Positions 9,632 to 18,431 of a DNA stretch of 64,000 nucleotides are shown here, in pieces. The stretch comes from JACVRW01 sp963819635. GTDB lineage: Bacteria > Actinomycetota > Thermoleophilia > Solirubrobacterales > Thermoleophilaceae. The notes under the pieces are model-generated. The model searched no databases and was not told the origin of the DNA. It worked only from the letters and a program-made list of their open reading frames with translations. The translations under genes were made by a program, and so were the position numbers. The stretch covers positions 496,001-560,000 of the forward strand of contig CAWFWX010000003.1 of the NCBI GenBank assembly GCA_963819635.1, given 5' to 3'. Numbering within the stretch: position 1 is the first letter of the stretch; the number at the start of each line of letters is the position of its first letter.

Positions 9632-10351
9632 GTGCCGATCCCTCGTAAGTTCGATCGGCGCATGCCGGAGCGGGACGAGACGCGCATCAACGAGCGCATC
9701 CGCGTACCGCAGGTTCGCCTGGTGGGTGAGGACGGCAACCAGATCGGGGTCGTTGACACCCCGCAGGCGCTTCGCTATGCCCAGGAACGCGATCTCGACC
9801 TCGTCGAGGTGGCTCCCGAGGCACGCCCGCCGGTCGTGCGCGCGCTCGACTACTCGAAGTACAAGTACGAGCAGGAGCAGAAGGCCAAGGCCGCGCGCCG
9901 CCACCAGAAGCAGGTGAACGTCCGCGAGATCAAGCTCCGGCCGAAGATCGCGAACAACGACTACGAGACCAAGAAGAACCACGTGGTCCGCTTCCTGAAG
10001 GGCGACGACCGCGTGAAGGTCACGATCATGTTCCGCGGCCGCGAGCAGACGCACCCGGAGCGCGGCGAGCGCCTCCTGATGCGGTTGGCCGAGGACGTGG
10101 CCGACCTCGGCACGATCGAGCAGTCGCCCCAGCAAGACGGCCGCAACATGACGATGCTGCTCGGCCCGGTAAAGCGCAAGCCGGAGCAGGAGCAGGTCGC
10201 GGAGCAGGAGCCGGCCGCCGCCGAGCAGGAGCCGGCCGCCGCTGAGCAGGAGCCGGCCGCGGAAGCACCGGCCGAGGTCCCAGCTGAGGCACCAGCCGAG
10301 GTCCCCGCTGAGGCACCGGCGGACACTCGCGCCGCGGCCGACGCCGGCTAG
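9632..10351 (+). CDS. infC: Translation initiation factor IF-3 with a repetitive C-terminal tail
   Basis: IF-3 prevents premature 50S joining and checks start-codon pairing on the 30S subunit. Residues 1-85 hold the N-terminal domain (RINERIRVPQVRLVG, GVVDTPQAL, DLVEVAP) and 86-178 the C-terminal domain (IKLRPKIANNDYETK, RGREQTHPERG). Residues 185-239 form an extra Glu/Ala/Pro/Gln tail made of short repeats and absent from standard IF-3. GTG 9632 has no clear ribosome-binding site; ATG 9662 is an alternative start that keeps the whole domain. Normally rpmI and rplT follow at once; here they lie 3.3 kb further on. Confidence 0.94.
   Translation: MPIPRKFDRRMPERDETRINERIRVPQVRLVGEDGNQIGVVDTPQALRYAQERDLDLVEVAPEARPPVVRALDYSKYKYEQEQKAKAARRHQKQVNVREIKLRPKIANNDYETKKNHVVRFLKGDDRVKVTIMFRGREQTHPERGERLLMRLAEDVADLGTIEQSPQQDGRNMTMLLGPVKRKPEQEQVAEQEPAAAEQEPAAAEQEPAAEAPAEVPAEAPAEVPAEAPADTRAAADAG
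10202..10330 (+). repeat. Tandem repeats encoding the IF-3 tail
   Basis: Two tandem arrays lie back to back inside infC. Three copies of a 21-base unit (each starting GAGCAGGAGCCGGCCGCC) at 10202-10264 encode EQEPAAA. They are followed by 24-base units encoding EAPAEVPA at 10262-10330. Copies are nearly identical at the DNA level, so the array expanded recently or is kept homogeneous by slippage. Confidence 0.8.
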
Positions 10352-10363
10352 ACGCAAGAGCTC

Positions 10364-13274
10364 CTAGGCCTGCTCCAGAGCGAGGCTGACCGCTTCCTCG
10401 AAGCCAAGCCGGGCTCCGTCCGCGTGAGCGGCGCGCCAACGCGTCTCGCCGAGTCGCTCCCGAGCCGGCGAGAAGAACTCCTGCTCGAGCCTGACGCCGG
10501 CCGCATCCTCGAGGACCTTCGCCAGCGATTCCGCTGCGCCGAGCAGGCGCGCGGCGCGCTCCGCCTCACCCTGGCGCGCCGCAATGGCCGCTAAACCGGC
10601 GATTCCGTCAGCCGCCATCCAGTGCACGGCGTGCTCTCGACTGAGCCGCAGCTGCTCCGCGAAGCGGGCCGCGGCACATTCGAGCTCGGCCGTGAACAGC
10701 GCAACAACTCCGAGGTTGCCAGTAACAATCATGACCCTGAGCTGCTCGCCGGTCCTGTGCGCCAATTCGAGTGCCTCGTCGAGGTATCCGGCCGCGCGTT
10801 CGTAGCTGCCCTGTGTGACGGCCGTGTAGCCCGCGTCGTTGTACAGCGACGCGAGTCCGTGGATGTCGCCGACCTTGCGAAAGAGAGCTGCGGTCTCCGC
10901 GATCTCGGCGTCGACTTCGACGATTTGGAACGAAAGCGCCCGAAGCGCGAGCGCGTCGGCGATGAGCCCTTCGTCGCCGGACTCGCGAGCGTACGGCAGT
11001 GCCTCCTCCGCCAACGCCCGCTCGCGCTCGGGATCGTCCGGGTCGAAGTCGTGCAGGTGCATGAGGGCCTCGGCGATTCCAGCCGGGTCTCCGGCGCGGC
11101 GAGACAAAGCGAGCGCCTCGGAGGCGGTGCTCCGGAGGACCGCCCGGGATCCGCCGACGTCGTACCACGCCCCCTGTTCCTCGAGCATCACCACCTCGGC
11201 CCGGAGTGCCCGGGCACGATCCTCGAGCGGCACCTCGTCATCCGCTGCTTCGATGGCCGCCCTCAGCCAACGACCGCCTTCCGCGGAAGCACTCCGGAAC
11301 TCCCAGTACCTCCCGAGCCGACCGGCGAGCCGCACAGCCAATGCCGGCTGGCCTTCGCCCAGAGCCCAGTCCAGTGCCGCCCTGAAGTTGTCGATCTCCG
11401 CGTCGAGCCGCCGCATCCACTCCGGCTCGGCGCGGGTCTTGAGGTGTGGGGCCGCACTCTCGGCGAGGGCGACGAAGTACCGGCAATGCCGGAGCCGCAC
11501 CTCTGAACTGCGGTCATCACGCTCGAGCAGCTCACTTGCATAGGCGCGCACGGTTTCGAGCATCAGCAGCCGGCCGGACTCGCGCACCAGGAGGCTCTTC
11601 TCCACGAGCCCCTCCAGGGCTTCGACGTCGGCGCCCGTGACCTCTTCTGCCGTTTCGACGGTGGCCCCGCCCGCGAAGACGGCGAAGCGAGCAAATGCAT
11701 CCGCCTCCGGTGCGCTCAGCAGCCGGTGGCTCCACTCGAGCGTCGCGCGCAGCGTCTGCTGCCGCGCGGGGGCGTCCCGCGGACCGCTGCCAAGCGCGTC
11801 CAGGGCTCGAGCGAGGCGGGCGTCGAGCTCCTCGGGGCCGAGCACCGCCATGCGTGCCGCGGCGAGCTCGACCGCGAGCGGCAGCCCGTCGAGGCGGCGA
11901 CACACACTTGCGACCGCCCGGGCGTTGGCCGTCGTCAGCTCGAAGGCCGAGTCCCGGCTGTGCGCACGCTCCACGAACAGGGCGCCGGCGGCGGCCTGTT
12001 CGACCGCTTCGGGAGCACCGTCCTCCGGGACGGCAAGAGGGCTCACGGCATAGCGCTGCTCCGCCTGGAGCTGCAGCGCTTCGCGGCTGGTCGCCAGCAC
12101 GCGCAGGCCTGGACACGCGTCCAGGAAATCGCTCACGAGCGGAGCGGCCGCGAGCAGATGCTCGAAGTTGTCGAGTACGAGGACGCCTCGCTTGGTGACG
12201 AGGAAGCGCTCGCAAGCTGCCCTCGTCGATTCGCTGCCCACGGGCGTGACGTCGAGCGCCTGGGCGATCGCACTCGGGACGTGCTCACCCTCTGCGATGG
12301 GCGCGAGGAAGACCAGCCAGGCACCGTCCGGATACTGAGGCTCGAGCTCCCGCGCCACGTCGAGAGCCAGTCGCGTCTTGCCCACGCCGCCCGGGCCGGT
12401 GAGCGTCACGAGGCGGTGATCGTCCCGGAGGAAGAGCTGGGCGATGGCGCGCCGGTCCTCGTCGCGGCCGATCGTGCGCGTTGGCGGGATCGGAAGCCGG
12501 CTGAGTGAGGGACCGGGCGCCGCCGGAGCTCCCAGGCCGGCGTCGTGGGTGAGGATCGCCTGTTCCAGCTCGCGGAGCGCAGGCGTGGGCTCGAGGCCCA
12601 GCTCCTCGATCAGCATCTCCCGCGCCGCGCGATAGGCCTCGAGGGCCTCAGCCTGGCGACCGCCGCGGTACAGCGCCAGCACCAGCTGCCGACGCAGCCG
12701 TTCACGCAGCGGATGCTCCGCCTACGAGCGCCTCGAGCTCGCCGACCAGCTCGGCGTGCCGTCCGCGGCCCAGGTCGGCCTCGATGCGGTCCTCGAGCAA
12801 TGAGAGCCGCAGCTCCTCGAGCCGGCCGATCTCGCCCTGCGCGAACGACTCGAAGACGAACTCGGCGAGCGGCGGCCCCCTCCACAGCCCCAGTGCTTCC
12901 CGCAGGCGCGCGGCGGCCCGCTCAGGGTCGCCAGTCGCCAGGGCCTCGCGGCCTTCAGCGGCCAGGCGCTGGCACCGGTCGAGGTCGAGCTCACCCGGCT
13001 CGACCTGCAGCAGATAGCCATTCGGTTGAGTCACGACTCGCGTGGCGCGGGCGCCGAGCGCCTTGCGGAGGCGGGAGACCTGGATCTGGAGCCCCTTCCT
13101 GGGCGCGGCGGGCGCGGACTCGCCCCAGAGCCCGTCGATCAGCGCATCGGCCGAGACGGGCTCGCCCGCGTGAATCAAGAGGATCGCGAGCAGCGCGCGC
13201 TGCCTGCCACCGACGACCGGGATCGCCCGCCCGGCCTCTTCGACCTCGAGCGGGCCGAGGATCCGGAAATCCAT
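10364..13274 (-). pseudogene. BTAD/SARP regulator with AAA ATPase and TPR domains, one frameshift
   Basis: A large AfsR-like transcriptional activator. Residues 1-90 form an OmpR-type winged helix (MDFRILGPLEVEE), 95-245 the bacterial transcriptional activator domain, then an NB-ARC/AAA ATPase (Walker A GPGGVGKTRLALDV, Walker B VLVLDNFEHL), then TPR helices to the end. The frame breaks at 12720-12723, where one extra G (gene strand GTAGGCGGAG) separates LEALVG from EHPLRERL; the span of 2,911 bases is 970 codons plus one base, as one insertion predicts. If real, only a 190-residue DNA-binding/BTAD stub is made. It is divergent from a small membrane protein gene and sits between infC and rpmI. 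Confidence 0.85.
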
Positions 13275-13360
13275 GAGGCCACGCTACCGCCGTGAAGCCG
13301 CGGTGCAACCGGCATGCCCCAGGGTCGTTCTCGACCGCAGTTACCACCAGGAGGAAGCTC

Positions 13361-13573
13361 ATGCCGACCATCGCACACCGGCCCTCGCAGATCTTGGGTC
13401 GGGCACCTCACAGGCTCACGATGTGGCTACTCGGGGCCGTTCTGGTTGCCGCCGTCGCCGTGACGCTCGCCCTGTCGCTCGGCGGATCCGGCGGCGGGCA
13501 GACCGAGCCGAGCGCCGATGCGCCTCAGGCGGCGCCGCAGCCCCCGACGCAATGGGGCGGGGCGCGTCCCTAG
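13361..13573 (+). CDS. Small single-pass membrane protein divergent from the BTAD regulator
   Basis: A 70-residue protein with a basic N-terminus (MPTIAHRPSQILGRAPHR), one hydrophobic helix (about residues 23-41) and a Gly/Pro/Gln/Ala tail predicted to be outside. The start at ATG 13361 is set by a strong ribosome-binding site, AGGAGG at 13350-13355; the frame is open 23 codons further up but without such a site. Function unknown. Divergence from the BTAD regulator suggests it may be a regulatory target (inference). Confidence 0.55.
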   Translation: MPTIAHRPSQILGRAPHRLTMWLLGAVLVAAVAVTLALSLGGSGGGQTEPSADAPQAAPQPPTQWGGARP

Positions 13574-13590
13574 CCCAAATGTGGCTCGTT

Positions 13591-13623
13591 CGAGAGGGAC
13601 CCTCCACCCGAGGGTCCCTCTCG
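13591..13623 (+). terminator. 13-bp perfect hairpin before rpmI
   Basis: CGAGAGGGACCCT (13591-13603) pairs perfectly with 13611-13623 across a seven-base loop. No T-run follows, so it is either a terminator of the small membrane protein gene or a leader hairpin of the rpmI-rplT transcript, 25 bases before the rpmI start. Confidence 0.6.
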
Positions 13624-13647
13624 CGTCTGCTTCAATACACCGTTCGC

Positions 13648-13842
13648 ATGCCGAAGATGAAGACTCACTCCGGCGCCAAGAAGCGCTTTAGGAAGACCGC
13701 CAGTGGCAAGCTGCGGGCGCGTCACTCCTTCACGAGCCACTACCTCGGGCACAAGAGCGCCAAGCGCAAGCGGCACCTGGGCCGTCCGGTCGTTGTAGCC
13801 GAGGCCGACCGCAAGCGCGTGCAGGAGCTGCTCCACAAGTGA
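13648..13842 (+). CDS. rpmI: 50S ribosomal protein L35
   Basis: A 64-residue basic protein beginning MPKMKTHSGAKKRF and containing ASGKLRARHSFTSH and LGHKSAKRKRHL, the L35 pattern over its full normal length. It assembles into the 50S subunit. Its stop overlaps the rplT start (GTGA at 13839). It is separated from infC by the inserted regulator region, so it needs its own promoter, probably within 13574-13640. Confidence 0.97.
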   Translation: MPKMKTHSGAKKRFRKTASGKLRARHSFTSHYLGHKSAKRKRHLGRPVVVAEADRKRVQELLHK

Positions 13843-14198
13843 GCCGGGTCAAGCGGTCAGTTCACGCGCGCAAGAAGCGCCGCGCCACGCTCGAGCGGAC
13901 CAAGGGGTTCCGCGGGCAGGCACACTCCAGCTACAAGCGGGCCAAGGAGGCCCTGCTCAAGGCTGACACGTACGCCTACCGCGACCGCCGCAACAAGAAG
14001 CGCGACTTCCGCCGCCTCTGGATCGTGCGCATCAACGCCGCCGCGCGCCAGGAGGGGATGAGCTACAGCCAGTTCATGCACGGCCTGAAGGTGGCCGGCA
14101 TCGAGCTCGACCGCAAGGTGCTCGCGGACATCGCCGTCCGCGACCCCGAGACGTTCCGACGTTTTGCCGAGAAAGCCCGGGAGGCCGCGGCCGCTTAG
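13839..14198 (+). CDS. rplT: 50S ribosomal protein L20
   Basis: A 119-residue L20, start GTG 13839 overlapping the rpmI stop. It carries KRSVHARKKRRATLERTKG at the N-terminus and the YAYRDRRNKKRDFRRLWI and INAAARQEGMSYSQF segments. It is an early 50S assembly protein that contacts 23S rRNA and in many bacteria also represses its own operon. It is followed by a strong terminator. Confidence 0.98.
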   Translation: MSRVKRSVHARKKRRATLERTKGFRGQAHSSYKRAKEALLKADTYAYRDRRNKKRDFRRLWIVRINAAARQEGMSYSQFMHGLKVAGIELDRKVLADIAVRDPETFRRFAEKAREAAAA

Positions 14199-14223
14199 CG
14201 GATTGCGGACACCAAACTCTCTC

Positions 14224-14249
14224 GGGCGCCTTCCATGGGCGCCCTTTTT
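14224..14249 (+). terminator. Rho-independent terminator after rplT
   Basis: GGGCGCC (14224-14230) pairs with GGCGCCC (14238-14244) over a seven-base loop, followed directly by five T residues at 14245-14249. It ends the rpmI-rplT transcript. The ATG at 14235 lies inside the loop, which argues against using it as the next gene's start. Confidence 0.85.
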
Positions 14250-14255
14250 GTTTCA

Positions 14256-14912
14256 GTGATCACTTCCCCCGACAACGACAAGCTCAAGACCATCCGGAAG
14301 CTCCACCAGAAGAGCTGGCGGAGGAAGCTCGGGCTGTTCACTGCCGAGGGCGAGGATCTGGTCGGCCCCGACCCCGTCTTCCTCCTGCGCGCCGGCGTCG
14401 ACGTGGAGCCCGACCTCCTCGACGCTGTGAGCACGCTGGGATCCGGGACCCGGGTGATCGGGGTCTACGAGCAGCGATGGGCGGAACCCGCGGGTGACCT
14501 GCTCGTCTATCTCCACGGCGTCGAGGACCCAGGCAACGTGGGCACGATCATCCGCTCGGCTCATGCACTCGCGGACGCGACCGTGGTGCTTGGCCCGAGG
14601 TGCGCGGATCCCTACTCGCCCAAGGCCGTACGGGCGTCGATGGGGTCGATCTTCGCGCGACCACCCGCCACTGCAACGCTGGACGCACTCGACGGCCACA
14701 AGGTGGCCCTCGATTCACAGGCGGACCGCGGGTTGCGGGAGGCAGCGCTGGCTGAGCCGGTCGTGCTCGTGATGGGGTCGGAGCGCGGGGAGCTGCCCGA
14801 GGACGTCGACGAGCGCGTGCGGATCCCTGTCCGGGCCGACTCCCTGAACGTCGCGATGGCGGCGACCGTGGCCCTCTACGAGGTGGCACTTAGGATGGCC
14901 CGCGATGACTGA
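14256..14912 (+). CDS. SpoU/TrmH-family RNA 2'-O-ribose methyltransferase
   Basis: A SPOUT methyltransferase of about 218 residues that uses SAM to methylate a ribose in rRNA or tRNA. The N-terminal substrate-binding part (SPDNDKLKTIRKLHQKSWR, FTAEGEDLV) precedes the catalytic domain with the three motifs HGVEDPGNVGTIIRSA, VVLVMGSERGELPE and VRIPVRADSLNVAMAATV. GTG 14256 is preferred because ATG 14235 sits in the terminator loop. This gene between rplT and pheS is a common bacterial arrangement. It overlaps pheS by eight bases. Confidence 0.92.
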   Translation: MITSPDNDKLKTIRKLHQKSWRRKLGLFTAEGEDLVGPDPVFLLRAGVDVEPDLLDAVSTLGSGTRVIGVYEQRWAEPAGDLLVYLHGVEDPGNVGTIIRSAHALADATVVLGPRCADPYSPKAVRASMGSIFARPPATATLDALDGHKVALDSQADRGLREAALAEPVVLVMGSERGELPEDVDERVRIPVRADSLNVAMAATVALYEVALRMARDD

Positions 14913-15957
14913 CCTGGCCGCGCTGCGGAGTGACGCCGAGCGCGCTGTTCGCGAGGCGCGCAGCACGCAGGAGCTCGAGGAGCTGCGCGTGCGCTACCTC
15001 GGCCGCAAGTCCGAGCTGACGACCACGCTCCGGTCCATCGGGGAGCTGCCGCCGGACGAGCGCGGGCCGGTGGGCAAGGCCGCCAACGAGGTGCGCGTGG
15101 CGCTCGAGGAGCTGCTCGCGGAGCGCACGGCCGGGCTCGAGGCCGCGGAGCTCGACCGCCGCCTCGCCGAGGACCGGATCGACATCACCCTTCCCGGCGA
15201 CCCGCCTCAGCCGGCGGGGCGGCTGCACCTGGTCTCCCAGATCCGGCGCGAGATGGAGGACATCTTCATCGGGCTGGGGTTCGCCGTCGTCGAGGGCCCC
15301 GAGATCGACTACGGCTACTACAACTTCACCGCGCTGAACCACCCGCCGGAGCACCCGGCGCGCGCTCCGCAGGACACCTTCTACCTGTCCGAGCACGTCC
15401 TCCTGCGGACCCACACCTCGCCGATGCAGGTGCGCGCCATGGAGGCGCAGGAGCCGCCGATCTACATCGTCGTCCCCGGGCGCGTGTACCGGCCGGACAC
15501 CCCGGACGCCACGCACGTGCCGATGTTCCATCAGCTCGAGGGCCTCGCGATCGACGAGGACATCACGCTCGCCGACCTCCAGGGCGTCCTGCTCGCCTTC
15601 GCGCGGCAGATGTTCGGCGAGCACACGGAGGTGCGCCTCCGGCCCGGCTACTTCCCGTTCACCGAGCCGAGCGTCGAGGTCGACGTGTCCTGCTTCCGCT
15701 GCGGCGGCACCGGCTACGAGGGTGCGTCGCGCTGCTTCACCTGCAAGGGCGAGGGCTGGATCGAGATCCTCGGCTCGGGGATGGTCGACCCGAACGTGCT
15801 CGACTACGTGGCCGAGAGCGGCTACGACAAGGAGCGCGTGCAGGGCTTCGCGTTCGGCATGGGGATCGAGCGCATCGCGAGCGTGGTCCACGAGGTGCCC
15901 GACCTGCGCCTGCTCTACGAGAACGACGCCCGGCTGCTGGAGCAGTTCGGCGCATGA
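14905..15957 (+). CDS. pheS: Phenylalanyl-tRNA synthetase alpha subunit
   Basis: A 350-residue class II catalytic subunit. An N-terminal coiled coil (about 1-90) binds tRNA; the core shows MEDIFIGLGFAVVEGPEID, PARAPQDTFYL, RTHTSPMQVRAM (motif 2 region), FHQLEGLAIDE and GMGIERIA near the end (motif 3). It works as an (alpha-beta)2 enzyme with the product of pheT, which starts four bases before its stop. A CFRCGGTGYEG...CFTCKGEGW insert near residues 252-280 has four cysteines laid out like a small zinc ribbon; this is shared by a subset of bacterial PheS. Confidence 0.97.
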   Translation: MTDLAALRSDAERAVREARSTQELEELRVRYLGRKSELTTTLRSIGELPPDERGPVGKAANEVRVALEELLAERTAGLEAAELDRRLAEDRIDITLPGDPPQPAGRLHLVSQIRREMEDIFIGLGFAVVEGPEIDYGYYNFTALNHPPEHPARAPQDTFYLSEHVLLRTHTSPMQVRAMEAQEPPIYIVVPGRVYRPDTPDATHVPMFHQLEGLAIDEDITLADLQGVLLAFARQMFGEHTEVRLRPGYFPFTEPSVEVDVSCFRCGGTGYEGASRCFTCKGEGWIEILGSGMVDPNVLDYVAESGYDKERVQGFAFGMGIERIASVVHEVPDLRLLYENDARLLEQFGA

Positions 15958-18431
15958 GGGTCCCGGTGTCATGGCTGCGCGAGTACTGCGACCCCGGCCT
16001 GCCGGCCGAGGAGATCGCGGACGTGCTGACGCTGGCGGGGGACAAGCTCGAGCGCCTGCACCGGGTCGGGGTGGGCGACCCTGCCGAGTTCGTCGTGGGC
16101 AAGGTGCTGACGGCCGAGCAGCACCCGGACGCGGACCGGCTCACGGTCTGCACGGTGGACATCGGGGCCGGCGAGCCAAGCACGATCGTCTGCGGGGCGC
16201 CGAACGTGGCCGCAGGGCAGACGGTGGCGGTGGCGCGGCCCGGCGCGATCATGCCCGACGGCACGAAGCTGGGCGAGGCGAAGCTGCGCGGAGTGAGGTC
16301 CAGCGGGATGATCCTGGCCGAGGACGAGGTCGGCATCGGAGAGGACCACCAGGGGACGATGGTGCTCGACGACTCGCTGCCGGTGGGCGCGCCGCTCGCC
16401 GAGCACCTCCCGATCGTCGACGAGGTGCTCGAAATCGAGGTCACGCCGAACCGCCCGGACATCATGGCCGTCTACGGCGTTGCTCGCGACCTGCACGCCG
16501 TCACGACGGCGCCGCTCGCCGAGGACCCGACCGAGCGCGACGCCGAGCCCGCCGGCGACGACCGCGCCGAGGACCACGCGAGCGTCGAGATCGCCGACCC
16601 GGACATCTGCCTGCGCTTCACCGCGCGCGTGTTCGAGGACGTGAAGATCGGGCCCTCGCCGCTGTGGCTGAAGCAACGCCTGATGGCCGCCGGCCAGCGC
16701 CCGATCTCGAACGTGGTCGACATCACGAACTACGTGATGCTCGCCACCGGGCAGCCGCTGCACGCGTTCGACCTCGACGAGGTGCGCGGCAGGAGGATCA
16801 TCGTGCGGCGCGCGCACGAGGGCGAGACGATGACCACGCTCGACGGGGCGGAGCGCAGCTTCGACCACGACATGGCGCTCGTATGTGACGCGGAGGGCCC
16901 GAGCGGCATCGCCGGCGTCATGGGTGGCCTGATCTCCGAGGTGTCCGACTCGACCACCCGCGTGCTGATGGAGGCCGCGACGTGGGTGGGCCCGAACATC
17001 ATGCGGACCTCCAGGGCGCTGGGGCTGCGCACCGAGGCGTCGGCGCGCTTCGAGAAGCAGCTTCATCCGGAGCAGGCGATCGCGGCGCAGCGCCTGGCGG
17101 CGCGGCTGATGGTCGAGCTGTGCGGAGCGCGGATGGTGTCCGGAACGATCGACGCGTATCCCAACCCCCGCGTCGGGCAGATCGTGATGCCGCTGCGCTC
17201 GGAGCGGATGGAGAAGCTGCTTGGCGAGCGCATCGACGACGAGACCACACGGGGCATCCTCGAGCGGCTCGGGTTTGAGCTGATGCCGGGCACGGGCTGG
17301 GTCGTGCCTCCGTGGCGCAGCAGCGACGTCCGGCGCGAGGTCGACCTGATCGAGGAGGTCGCGCGCATCCACGGGCTGGACAAGCTCCCGACCACGCTGC
17401 CGGCGCGCAGGGAGGCGATCGGCCGGCTGACGGGCAGCCAGTGGCTGCGCCGGCGGCTGGAGGACCTGCTCCGCGACCGCGGCATGTTCGAGGCGATCTC
17501 GTACAGCTTCACGTCGCCGGAGAAGCTGGCCCGGCTCCGTTTGACGGAGGTGGAGCCGCTCCGGATCCAGAACCCGCTGAGCGAGGACCACAGCGTGATG
17601 CGCCCGCTCCTCCTGCCCGGCTTGCTCGACGCCGCACAGCACAACGCCGCCCACGGGCGCGCGGGCGTGGCGCTCTTCGAGTCCGGCCACACCTACCTGC
17701 CCGCCGGTCCGCTCGAGCCCGCGCCGGAGGGCTCGCCCGGCGGCGCGACGCCGGCCGACGAGCACCAGCGGCTGGGCGCCGTCCTGACCGAGGCGAGCCC
17801 GGCCGGCTGGCGCGCGCCGGCACGCGAGGCGGACTTCTACGCGGCGAAGGCGGTCGTGGAGGCGCTGCTGGAGGCGGCCGGAATCGAGGCCTGGCGCGTG
17901 GAGGACGCAGGTGCGGCGGCGGCCGATGCCGCGGGCGGCACGGGATCCGGTGCCCGGCCCTTCCTACACCCGGGCCGCGCGGCCTCCATCGTGACCGCCG
18001 AAGGGGTCGAGCTCGGCTGGATCGGCGAGCTCCATCCGCTCGTGCTGCGCGAGTGGGAGCTTCAGGGTCCCGCGGCCGCGTTCGAGCTGGAGGTGGATCT
18101 CCTCCACGAGCTGACCCAGCGGCGGATCGCGACCTACAGCGACGTCACGAGCTTCCCCGCTGTGTTGCAGGACATCGCCGTGATCGTGCCGGAGGACGTG
18201 CCGGCCGCCCGGTTGGAGGACGTCGTCCGGGCGGGGGCCGGCGAGCTGCTCGCGTCACTGCGGGTGTTCGACCTCTACCGCGGCGAGCAGGTGGGCGAGG
18301 GCAACAAGTCGCTCGCCCTCCGGCTCGAGTTCCGCGCACCCGACCGCACGCTGACCGACGAGGAGGTCGCCGAGCGCCGCGTGGCGATCGAGAAGGAGCT
18401 CGAGTCGATCGGAGGCCGGCTCCGTGCCTGA
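15954..18431 (+). CDS. pheT: Phenylalanyl-tRNA synthetase beta subunit
   Basis: An 825-residue subunit of normal architecture: an N-terminal OB-fold tRNA-binding module (EFVVGKVLTAEQHPDADRL, VCGAPNV), B3/B4 editing domain (NVVDITNYVMLATGQPLHAFD), B5, a degenerate class II core and a C-terminal ferredoxin-like anticodon domain (FPAVLQDIAVIV, KSLALRLEFR). It is translationally coupled to pheS by ATGA and overlaps argC by eight bases, which joins the translation block to arginine biosynthesis in one directional run. Confidence 0.97.
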   Translation: MRVPVSWLREYCDPGLPAEEIADVLTLAGDKLERLHRVGVGDPAEFVVGKVLTAEQHPDADRLTVCTVDIGAGEPSTIVCGAPNVAAGQTVAVARPGAIMPDGTKLGEAKLRGVRSSGMILAEDEVGIGEDHQGTMVLDDSLPVGAPLAEHLPIVDEVLEIEVTPNRPDIMAVYGVARDLHAVTTAPLAEDPTERDAEPAGDDRAEDHASVEIADPDICLRFTARVFEDVKIGPSPLWLKQRLMAAGQRPISNVVDITNYVMLATGQPLHAFDLDEVRGRRIIVRRAHEGETMTTLDGAERSFDHDMALVCDAEGPSGIAGVMGGLISEVSDSTTRVLMEAATWVGPNIMRTSRALGLRTEASARFEKQLHPEQAIAAQRLAARLMVELCGARMVSGTIDAYPNPRVGQIVMPLRSERMEKLLGERIDDETTRGILERLGFELMPGTGWVVPPWRSSDVRREVDLIEEVARIHGLDKLPTTLPARREAIGRLTGSQWLRRRLEDLLRDRGMFEAISYSFTSPEKLARLRLTEVEPLRIQNPLSEDHSVMRPLLLPGLLDAAQHNAAHGRAGVALFESGHTYLPAGPLEPAPEGSPGGATPADEHQRLGAVLTEASPAGWRAPAREADFYAAKAVVEALLEAAGIEAWRVEDAGAAAADAAGGTGSGARPFLHPGRAASIVTAEGVELGWIGELHPLVLREWELQGPAAAFELEVDLLHELTQRRIATYSDVTSFPAVLQDIAVIVPEDVPAARLEDVVRAGAGELLASLRVFDLYRGEQVGEGNKSLALRLEFRAPDRTLTDEEVAERRVAIEKELESIGGRLRA

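Noticed and set aside
14235..14255. ATG 14235 as the start of the SpoU-type methyltransferase
   Set aside because: It lies in the loop of the rplT terminator; GTG 14256 gives the usual N-terminus (VITSPDNDKLK).
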